From: an uncultured Clostridia bacterium
GTDB lineage: Bacteria; Bacillota; Clostridia; Lachnospirales; CAG-274
Direction of reading: 5' to 3'
DNA length: 41,189 nucleotides
Assembly (NCBI GenBank): GCA_947632235.1
Contig: CANROO010000003.1
Location: 1 to 41,189 of the forward strand
How positions within the stretch are numbered: the stretch's first letter is position 1; each line of letters opens with the position of its first letter. Positions 27,550 through 34,224 of this stretch are shown here, piece after piece. A program made the position numbers and the translations under genes. The notes below the pieces were generated by a model. It had not been told where the DNA came from. It made no database searches and saw nothing but the letters and a program-made list of their open reading frames with translations.

Positions 27550-29074
27550 AATTTAACATAGCTATATCCTGTCTACGGCGTTTTACGCGGTTCGGATATG
27601 CACACTCAAGTGGAGATAAAGACTCAATATCCGAACTTGTAATTGTGGAGGTATTATTCTCAGAAAGATTGAAAGTTACTACTATGTTACGCTTCCCATT
27701 ATCGGTATCGTAAACAAAAACTCGATTTACCAATGTGTCAATAATTCTGCATTGATATTCTTTATTTTTTATATCACCGTTCTTAAAGGAATGAAGCCAG
27801 TAGATTATTCGTTCTTTTGTTAAGAACGGTTTTTTTATTTCCTCACGAGCAATTTGTTCTTCCAAAGTCTGTCTTTCATCTTCCAATTCTTCAAGTCGTG
27901 CTTTTGTAGACTGCGTAAAAATGCCCTGCTCGATTGCTGACATAATATTGTTTATCTTTTTGTCAATCTTATTTGATTTTTCTTTAAGCGATAAAAGCAA
28001 CGAATTATTATTCATTTCTTCATTGATAAACTCCATTGTTCTATTTGCAATCAATTCAATATTTTTATCTGTTAAAACTTCCTTCACTGTATGTTTTACA
28101 ACAATTTGTTCAATGAAATCTTTTTTTTCAACAGCTTTATTGCATTTCTTATTGCGTTTTCTTCCTGCACATTTGTAATAATGATATGTTTTGCCGGTGT
28201 GAGATGTACCGCTTTCACCAATCATTGGTTCATTACAATGTCCACAGAATATTTTGGTTGTGAGCAAATAATCTTCCTTTGCTTTATTTTTAGCCCTTGA
28301 TGAAAAATTATGTTTGAGCATAGATTGTACTTTCTCAAATAAGTTTTTACTGATAATAGGCGGAATATGATTTTCCAGTACAACATCATTGTATCTATAT
28401 GTGCCTATATACTTATCATTTTTTAAAATTTTATTCAGACTATTCTTATTAAAAGCATTTCCCCTTGAAGTCTTATACCCTTGATTGTTAAGGTATGTAA
28501 TGATTTCTGTTGCCGAGTACCCCTCTGAGTACATATTAAATATGATTTCAACAGCTTTTGCACCGACAGGATCAACAACAAACTGCCTGTTTTCTCCTAC
28601 TTTATAACCAAGTGCAGGTGTACCCATGGCAATGCCTTTTAAAGCATTTTCTTTCAAACCTCGCCTAATACTGCGAGCAAGATTTTCCGAGTAATATTCC
28701 GCATATCCCTCTAACACAGATTCGAGTATTATTCCTTCGGGCGTATCGGGCATAGGTTGTTTCGCATAAAACACTCTCACACCGTTTTTCTTTAACTTTG
28801 CTTTATAGATTGCTGAATCATAACGATTTCGGGCAAACCTATCTAATGTATACATAATAACAGCGTTAAAGTTGCCTTTTTCACTGTCTTTTATGAGTTT
28901 CTGGAACATAGGTCGATTGTCTGTTTTCCCCGACAAAGCTCTGTCGCAATATTCGCCTATGACCGTAAAATTGTTTTTTAATGCAAAATCGTGGCATTCC
29001 CGAAGCTGCCCCTCTATTGACTCTTCACGCTGATTATGGCTTGAATATCGTGCGTATATTACCGCTTTCGTAAT
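27548..29074 (-). CDS. Large serine recombinase (phage/ICE integrase type), non-standard start
   Basis: The 508-residue protein has the catalytic block YARYSSHNQ near residues 7-15 with S11, the TLDRFARN-type resolvase motif, a Recombinase domain (about 200-270), a zinc ribbon with CGHC and later Cys, and a C-terminal coiled coil. It should integrate and excise the element. The first ATG in frame (28936) would delete the catalytic Ser. Upstream the frame is open back to a TAA, and a perfect GGAGGTGAT precedes only ATT (29074) and ACG (29071). I take ATT 29074 as start. It lies at the element edge, pointing outwards. Confidence 0.88.
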   Translation of the reverse strand: MTKAVIYARYSSHNQREESIEGQLRECHDFALKNNFTVIGEYCDRALSGKTDNRPMFQKLIKDSEKGNFNAVIMYTLDRFARNRYDSAIYKAKLKKNGVRVFYAKQPMPDTPEGIILESVLEGYAEYYSENLARSIRRGLKENALKGIAMGTPALGYKVGENRQFVVDPVGAKAVEIIFNMYSEGYSATEIITYLNNQGYKTSRGNAFNKNSLNKILKNDKYIGTYRYNDVVLENHIPPIISKNLFEKVQSMLKHNFSSRAKNKAKEDYLLTTKIFCGHCNEPMIGESGTSHTGKTYHYYKCAGRKRNKKCNKAVEKKDFIEQIVVKHTVKEVLTDKNIELIANRTMEFINEEMNNNSLLLSLKEKSNKIDKKINNIMSAIEQGIFTQSTKARLEELEDERQTLEEQIAREEIKKPFLTKERIIYWLHSFKNGDIKNKEYQCRIIDTLVNRVFVYDTDNGKRNIVVTFNLSENNTSTITSSDIESLSPLECAYPNRVKRRRQDIAMLN

Positions 29075-29122
29075 ATCACCTCCAATTCCTTTTTTCTTTT
29101 TAGTAATTCTATGGGTATGACT

Positions 29123-29479
29123 TTAGATTGCTGTAATATTGTCATTACCCCCTGTTAATTCCTTGTTATTTTCATATTCATAAACCATAGCCATAAATTC
29201 ATGCTTTCCCCTTCGAGATAAGGAACGATATACTCTTAAAATATCCTTTTCATCTTCATCTCTCGGACTGATAGTAATTTCTTCGTCATCGTCCGAAAAG
29301 AAATCCATTACCGAGCAATCAAGTATTTTTGCATACTCTAACATTTCTGCTTCTTTTGGCAGATAGCCTTTATTTATGGCTGTGGTACCGGATGATGAAT
29401 TTTTAACTTGTTTAACCAAAGCCGTAAGCGTGGTGCCTCGTTCTTTGCAAATTCTATTTATATTCTTTGCAAACAGCAT
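29123..29479 (-). CDS. XRE-family phage repressor (cI-like)
   Basis: The 118-residue protein has an N-terminal helix-turn-helix (about 5-60, KNINRICKERGTTLTALVKQ, then a recognition-type helix) ending in CSVMDFFSDDDE, and a helical C-terminal part that could dimerise. There is no LexA-like peptidase domain. It is transcribed away from the early genes and faces three palindromic operators, so it probably maintains lysogeny. A GAGAGGGG site precedes ATG 29479. Confidence 0.9.
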   Translation of the reverse strand: MLFAKNINRICKERGTTLTALVKQVKNSSSGTTAINKGYLPKEAEMLEYAKILDCSVMDFFSDDDEEITISPRDEDEKDILRVYRSLSRRGKHEFMAMVYEYENNKELTGGNDNITAI

Positions 29480-29503
29480 TATGTCAATCCCCTCTCTTAC
29501 AAA

Positions 29504-29586
29504 AATTCGTAAATTTAGAATTTAGGTATTGACAATTCGCAAAATAAGAATTATAATAACAATAAGGAGTTCGGAATTTACGAATT
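29504..29586. promoter_or_regulatory. Triple operator array between repressor and Cro-like gene
   Basis: Three 19-bp palindromes of form AATTC-N9-GAATT lie at 29504-29522, 29534-29552 and 29568-29586 (the third begins AGTTC). The N9 always starts with G and is AT-rich. Centres are 30 and 34 bp apart, roughly three helical turns, so dimers would sit on the same face. The middle site covers the spacer of the rightward promoter. Confidence 0.8.
29529..29557 (+). promoter_or_regulatory. Rightward early promoter of the element
   Basis: TTGACA (29529-29534) and TATAAT (29552-29557) with a 17-bp spacer are exact sigma-A consensus. The spacer is occupied by the middle operator. The ~170-nt leader to 29736 contains an AT-rich hairpin (29607-29630) and no other gene that I can support. 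Confidence 0.85.
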
Positions 29587-29735
29587 GGCGCAATAAAATA
29601 CCACCCTCTCAAAAATCGCATTTTTTGAGAAGTTTTATGCTTAATTTATTCTAATTTACCCTATAACAATAATAACAATAATTTAAGTATTTGTCAAGTA
29701 AAATTCTGATTTCCGAAACAGAAAGGAGGGATAAA

Positions 29736-29945
29736 ATGAACAACATCATTCTAAACAGAATGAATGAGATGGATATTTCGCAGGTCGAGATGATCCTCGA
29801 ATTAAAAAAGCGAGGCTTCGAGGTTCAACCGCCCGAAATGTCTTGCATATTAAGGGGTTTATATACATACCCCAAAGCAAAACGCATTCTCATAGAGTGT
29901 CAAAAGATTTTAAATGAGCGGGAACACAAGCAATTTGAGCAATAG
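29736..29945 (+). CDS. Small Cro-like HTH protein
   Basis: The 69-residue product (ILNRMNEMDISQVEMILEL..., then PPEMSCILRGLYTYPKAKRI) resembles the small Cro-type regulators that sit opposite repressors in clostridial phages: helix, turn, and a recognition-type helix with SCILRG. The ATG at 29736 is chosen because AAAGGAGGG lies 5 nt upstream; an in-frame start 45 nt earlier has no ribosome site. It is the first gene from the operator-covered promoter. Confidence 0.7.
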   Translation: MNNIILNRMNEMDISQVEMILELKKRGFEVQPPEMSCILRGLYTYPKAKRILIECQKILNEREHKQFEQ

Positions 29946-30066
29946 TACCATTGATGACCTCGCAAAACCGTTGGTAAATATTATCCTCAATTTTTATCAA
30001 CAACCGCAAAACGAAATTGCTTTTAATAAATGGTTACAAGAAAGGAGAAATAAGAATGAGCAATAA
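29914..30066 (+). CDS. Small phage protein, 50 residues, unknown
   Basis: A short frame (STIDDLAKPLVNIILNFYQQ..., ending KWLQERRNKNEQ) overlaps the Cro-like gene by 32 nt and the next gene by 11 nt. The helical, charged sequence looks like a true protein and similar ~50-residue proteins seem familiar from clostridial phages. The ribosome site is weak, so translation by coupling is likely. Function not recognised. Confidence 0.5.
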   Translation: MSGNTSNLSNSTIDDLAKPLVNIILNFYQQPQNEIAFNKWLQERRNKNEQ

Positions 30067-30391
30067 AAATACAATGCTTTTCACAGGGTTATTCTGCAAT
30101 ATATCAGCTTACATTATAACTGCCTGCGCTTATTGGACGAGCAGTTATATGTTGGTAATCGCAGCCATACTTATCGGCACAGGTTTTTACTGCAATATAG
30201 TGGCTGCGAGATGTAAGACAAAGAAAGTACATCATCGTAGTAATGCTGTGAGCTTTTGTGAGGAAATGCACCGTCAGTTTATGGCAGAACCTCATAAAAC
30301 AAGAGTGATAACAATGGAGAATGGTTATAAAGCCATTGGCAGAGGAAAAAGTGAGTTCCAAAAATATGCAAAGGAGCTGCCTTATAAATGA
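30056..30391 (+). CDS. Phage membrane protein, two TM segments
   Basis: The 111-residue protein has two adjacent hydrophobic segments (about 5-24 and 30-48) and a basic soluble tail. The start at 30056 follows AAAGGAG by 8 nt. It overlaps the RecU-like gene by 4 nt (ATGA). Function not recognised. Confidence 0.65.
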   Translation: MSNKNTMLFTGLFCNISAYIITACAYWTSSYMLVIAAILIGTGFYCNIVAARCKTKKVHHRSNAVSFCEEMHRQFMAEPHKTRVITMENGYKAIGRGKSEFQKYAKELPYK

Positions 30392-30792
30392 GCAACAGAC
30401 AACTCGGAAACAATTTTGAAGCTGAATTTTGCCAAATTCTTTATGAGAACGGGTTTTGGGTACATAATTTTGCTCAAAAAGCAAGCGGTCAGCCCGCCGA
30501 TATTATTGCTGTAAAAAATGGCAGAGCATACCTTATTGATTGTAAAGTATGTTCCGCAAAAGGAATCATCTCATACGACCGAATAGAGGGTAATCAGATT
30601 AGTTCAATGGAACTTTGGAAACAAAGCGGCAACGGCGAGGGGTGGTTCGCCATTAAAAGTCAAAACGACATCATTATGCTTGCATATTCGATGTTTATAA
30701 AATATGCCCGTAACCCAAGTTATCTTAACGATGCCAGTATACCTCTTAAATTATGGTTATTTTCGTTGAAAGGACTTAACAATGAAAGATAA
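30388..30792 (+). CDS. RecU/Hjc-like PD-(D/E)xK nuclease
   Basis: The 134-residue protein has G-NNFEAEF with E11/E13, PAD with D38 and the D51-C-K53 strand, in the order E...D...DxK of the Holliday junction resolvase/PBP-related factor A superfamily. It likely resolves branched DNA during element replication. The overlaps with both neighbours point to one operon. VRR-NUC nucleases are an alternative. Confidence 0.7.
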   Translation: MSNRQLGNNFEAEFCQILYENGFWVHNFAQKASGQPADIIAVKNGRAYLIDCKVCSAKGIISYDRIEGNQISSMELWKQSGNGEGWFAIKSQNDIIMLAYSMFIKYARNPSYLNDASIPLKLWLFSLKGLNNER

Positions 30793-31378
30793 CAGTAAGA
30801 CTGCCTATCGTAGAATAGGTGCCTCGAATCATTCGGAAAGCGAACGAGAGACAAACGATTTTTATGCGACAGAGCCTAAAGCTCTCGAATTATTGCTTGA
30901 ATTAGAAAAATTCGATGATCTCGTTTGGGAACCTGCGTGTGGTAAAGGGCATCTTTCGGAAGTGCTTATAAAGAACGGCTATATCGTAATATCAACAGAC
31001 TTGATTGACAGAGGTTATGGCAAAGGTGGCATTGATTTTCTCCAATTAGAGGAAACGACAAAATTTTTCGGTGATATAATCACAAACCCTCCTTATAGCA
31101 AGGCGAAAGAATTTGTAGAAAAGGCGTTAAATATTATATGCGATGGAAACAGGGTAGCGATGTTTTTAAAATTAACTTTTCTCGAATCGAAAAGCAGACG
31201 AGAATTGTTTGAAAATACCCCCCCCGAATACATATATGTGTCATCAAGCCGTCTACAATGTGCCAAAAATGGTGATTTTGAATCATATTCTAAAGGCACA
31301 GGTACAGCAATCGCCTATGGGTGGTTCATTTGGAGGAAAGGTTTTAACGGAGAACCAAAAGTGAGGTGGTTTAATTAA
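30782..31378 (+). CDS. Phage DNA methyltransferase, NPPY type (N6-A or N4-C)
   Basis: The 198-residue protein has the NDFYATEPKALELLL opening seen in phage methyltransferases, a SAM-binding motif (VWEPACGKGHLSEVL, about 43-57) and the catalytic NPPY (about 102-105). It is a solitary enzyme with no restriction partner. Its ATG lies inside the RecU-like gene end. A run of eight C (31218-31225) lies in the coding sequence, so slippage would shift the frame in the last third. Confidence 0.85.
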   Translation: MKDNSKTAYRRIGASNHSESERETNDFYATEPKALELLLELEKFDDLVWEPACGKGHLSEVLIKNGYIVISTDLIDRGYGKGGIDFLQLEETTKFFGDIITNPPYSKAKEFVEKALNIICDGNRVAMFLKLTFLESKSRRELFENTPPEYIYVSSSRLQCAKNGDFESYSKGTGTAIAYGWFIWRKGFNGEPKVRWFN

Positions 31379-31380
31379 AA

Positions 31381-32775
31381 ATGCAGATCAATGTGTCTAA
31401 TGTTTTGAGTGTAACAGACCCAAGTTTAGACTTGGTAAATTGGTGTAAAAAGAATTTGGTACTCACTAACCCCGAATATGTAAAAAAGGCTCGTATGGGA
31501 TTTTGGTTGGGGAATACACCAAAAGTTTTAACCTTATATGAGGTAAGAGGAAAAACATTGATATTGCCGTTCGGGTTGTTAAAAACAATACCGACTTATA
31601 TATCAGATAGTGCCGAGTTTATAAGTGATTTTATAAGCCCTATCCCGATAAGCTATAATACCGAAATACCTCTTTACGATTACCAAAGCAAAGCGGTTGA
31701 AGCAATGATACAAGCTAAATACGGCATCTTACAAAGCCCTGCCGGGAGCGGTAAAACTCAAATGGGTATCGCTCTTGCAACAAAGCTGAAAAGACGAACC
31801 TTGTGGCTCTGTCATACTCTCGACCTTATCAGACAAAGTAAAGAGCGAGCCGAACAGTATGTGGACAAAGACCTGCTCGGAATGATAACGGAGGGTAAGG
31901 TCAATATAGGTGAGGGAATCACATTTGCAACCATACAAACCATGAGTAAGCTCGATTTATCACAATATAAAAACTATTGGGACTGTATAATCACAGACGA
32001 AGTACATAGAGTGAGCGGAAGCCCGACTGCGATAACTCAGTATCGCAAGGTTCTAAACAGTCTTTCCGCTCGTCATAAATACGGCTTATCGGCTACAGTA
32101 CACAGAGCCGATGGAATGATACAAGCTACATACGCATTGGTCGGAGATGTTGCCTATAGAGTACCCGATGAGGCTGTAGCAGACAAAATTATGAAAGTAG
32201 GTATATATCCTGTCGGTACAGGCATTGAACTATCAAGAGTAGCATTAAATACAGACGGGACTCTGAATTATGCAAAATTGATAAACTACTTAGCTGATAA
32301 TACCTCAAGAAACAATGTAATACTCGAAACATTAGCGGAAAATAAAGAGTATTCGGGACTTATTCTTTCGGACAGGCTTGAACATTTGGAGAAACTATTA
32401 AACAGCTTACCTGCCGATATGCGGAAAAATGCAGTGATGATAAGCGGAAAAATGACTACAAAAAAAGGTAAAGAGGAACGAGAACAAGCTATTGGAGATA
32501 TGCGGACAGGTCGGAAAAAATATTTGTTTGCGACCTACTCTCTCGCAAAAGAAGGTTTAGACATTCCGAGGCTTGAAAGGCTATATCTTACTACTCCTCA
32601 AAAGGACTATGCAGTCGTAACACAAAGCATAGGCAGAATAGCAAGAGTATTTCCCAACAAAGCCAAACCTATTGCGTTTGATTTTGTAGATAATATAGCT
32701 TATCTCGTGAAGTCATATAAAAAGCGATGTACTACTTACCGCAAGAATGGTTGCTACTTTGTTGATAAATTATAA
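31381..32775 (+). CDS. Superfamily II DEAD/DEAH-box helicase
   Basis: The 464-residue protein has Walker A SPAGSGKT (119-126), DEVH (206-209), LSAT (motif III) and QSIGRIAR (motif VI), all in order, with two RecA-like folds and a ~95-residue N-terminal extension. Such helicases are common in phage replication modules and are thought to remodel replication or recombination intermediates. GAGGTGG lies 12 nt before the ATG, which follows the methyltransferase stop by 2 bp. Confidence 0.93.
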   Translation: MQINVSNVLSVTDPSLDLVNWCKKNLVLTNPEYVKKARMGFWLGNTPKVLTLYEVRGKTLILPFGLLKTIPTYISDSAEFISDFISPIPISYNTEIPLYDYQSKAVEAMIQAKYGILQSPAGSGKTQMGIALATKLKRRTLWLCHTLDLIRQSKERAEQYVDKDLLGMITEGKVNIGEGITFATIQTMSKLDLSQYKNYWDCIITDEVHRVSGSPTAITQYRKVLNSLSARHKYGLSATVHRADGMIQATYALVGDVAYRVPDEAVADKIMKVGIYPVGTGIELSRVALNTDGTLNYAKLINYLADNTSRNNVILETLAENKEYSGLILSDRLEHLEKLLNSLPADMRKNAVMISGKMTTKKGKEEREQAIGDMRTGRKKYLFATYSLAKEGLDIPRLERLYLTTPQKDYAVVTQSIGRIARVFPNKAKPIAFDFVDNIAYLVKSYKKRCTTYRKNGCYFVDKL

Positions 32776-32791
32776 AGAAAGGATCATTACT

Positions 32792-33071
32792 ATGAAAAAT
32801 GAATACAGAAGCAAAGTTTATACTGAGCGCCCCGATTATGCAGACAGGGGGTAAGATACGATTGAAATTAGAATCTGTATATAGATGTGAGATATGCAAT
32901 ACAGTATATAACAATAGAGATATATGTCTGAAATGCGAGTTAAATCATCTTATACCAACAGAAATAAAATCATGCCGTTACAGTCCAATAACTGTAAACG
33001 AAAAGGGCTATCCCAATAGTATAACAATCAAATTTAACGATGGCTCCGAGGCTATATACAAGAGAGGGTGA
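32792..33071 (+). pseudogene. Small zinc-ribbon phage protein, probably frameshifted
   Basis: AAGGA lies 8 nt before ATG 32792, but that frame ends after 20 codons at TAA 32852. A second frame, from ATG 32799 (no ribosome site in range) to 33071, continues with a CEIC...CLKC zinc ribbon (90 residues). Removing one G from the G5 run at 32847-32851 joins the two into one ~93-residue protein. Alternatives are a +1 programmed shift at GGG-TAA, a base-call error, or true use of ATG 32799. Function not recognised. Confidence 0.6.
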
Positions 33072-33085
33072 AAGGATATAAAACC

Positions 33086-33811
33086 ATGTTGACTGTAAAT
33101 GAATTATTTGCCGGCATAGGTGCATTCCGAAAAGCTCTTATTAACCTTAATATACCTCATAAGATAGTGGGAATATCCGAAATTGATAAATTCGCAATAG
33201 CATCTTATACCGCCATATATGGAAACACAAGAAATTATGGCGATATTTCAAAAATATATAAACTTGATTATGCTGATTTATGGACATACGGTTTCCCATG
33301 TCAAGACATATCGATCGCCGGAAAACAAAAAGGGTTAATTCGAGAAGAAACTCGTTCCGGGCTACTTTGGGAAGTACAAAGATTATTAGGTATGGCAGCT
33401 TTATATGATGAATTACCTAAATATTTAATCATGGAAAATGTTAAAACCCTTGTAAGTAAAAGATTTATGCCCGATTTTCAAAAATGGCTTGATTGGCTTA
33501 ACAGTTGTGGCTATAACACATATTGGCAAATTATGAATGCTGCTGACTACGGCATACCTCAGCATAGAGAGAGAGTCATTGCTGTTTCTATATTAAAAAG
33601 CATTGATATTGGTTTTGATTTCCCAAAACCAATAGCGTTAAATCTCACATTACAAGATTTATTAGAAAAAAATGTAGATAAAAAATATTATGTAGATCCC
33701 GAAAAAATAAGAGCTATTATTCCTCAAATTATCAATAAAGAGCTATCAAATACAATTAGGCGGGGGGGAGAGGTTCTACAGATAAACACCAATGGGATAT
33801 TGTTGCCTTAA
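33086..33811 (+). CDS. C5-cytosine DNA methyltransferase, N-terminal part
   Basis: The 241-residue frame carries motif I (ELFAGIG, 6-12), motif IV with catalytic Cys (GFPCQD, C72), motif VI (ENV, 117-119) and motif VIII (QHRER, 159-163), but stops before the target-recognition end and motifs IX-X, which are in the next frame. The stop follows a G7 run (33762-33768). Adding one G gives the family-like continuation RGGRGSTDKHQWDIV before a second stop. ATG 33086 follows AAGGA; a GTG at 33068 would give six extra residues. Confidence 0.88.
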   Translation: MLTVNELFAGIGAFRKALINLNIPHKIVGISEIDKFAIASYTAIYGNTRNYGDISKIYKLDYADLWTYGFPCQDISIAGKQKGLIREETRSGLLWEVQRLLGMAALYDELPKYLIMENVKTLVSKRFMPDFQKWLDWLNSCGYNTYWQIMNAADYGIPQHRERVIAVSILKSIDIGFDFPKPIALNLTLQDLLEKNVDKKYYVDPEKIRAIIPQIINKELSNTIRRGGEVLQINTNGILLP

Positions 33812-33831
33812 GAAAGGAGATGTAATCACAA

Positions 33832-34224
33832 GTGAGTGTTGGATCAAACAAAATAAAACAGGTTGGAAATATATATCCTACTAAAACAAGGAAAAACCCC
33901 AATAACGGGCGGGTTTATAACCCCAACGGAATAGCACCTACATTAAACAGTAAAACAGGTGGTAATTTAGAGCCTTTTATCATTACAAAAAATAAAGATA
34001 AAGACGAACAAATACCAACGATAGACAAAACAGGCTTTACAATCCGAAAACTAACACCTAGGGAATGTTGGCGACTTATGGGCTTTTCTGATTCTGATTT
34101 CGATAAAGCAAAGAGCGTTAATAGTAATACTCAACTTTATAAGCAAGCAGGGAACTCAATCGTTGTAAATGTTTTAGAAGAACTATTTAAAAATTTATTA
34201 TTAAAAGGGAGCACTAATCAATGA
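33832..34224 (+). CDS. C5-cytosine DNA methyltransferase, C-terminal part
   Basis: The 130-residue frame contains APTLNSKTGGNLEPF, motif IX-like KLTPRECWRLMGF and motif X (QAGNSIVVNVL), the missing end of the preceding gene. It starts with GTG 33832, 12 nt after GGAG, and ends overlapping the polymerase start by 4 nt. It could be the second subunit of a split enzyme, or the remnant of a broken gene. Confidence 0.8.
   Translation: MSVGSNKIKQVGNIYPTKTRKNPNNGRVYNPNGIAPTLNSKTGGNLEPFIITKNKDKDEQIPTIDKTGFTIRKLTPRECWRLMGFSDSDFDKAKSVNSNTQLYKQAGNSIVVNVLEELFKNLLLKGSTNQ

Noticed and set aside
29607..29630. The AT-rich hairpin after the rightward promoter as an early terminator
   Set aside because: Its stem is nearly all A-T and the following AGTTTT is weak, so it cannot be told from chance.
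33832..34224. The C-terminal methyltransferase frame as an independent regulator
   Set aside because: Its motif IX- and X-like blocks belong to C5-cytosine methyltransferases and complete the gene immediately upstream.
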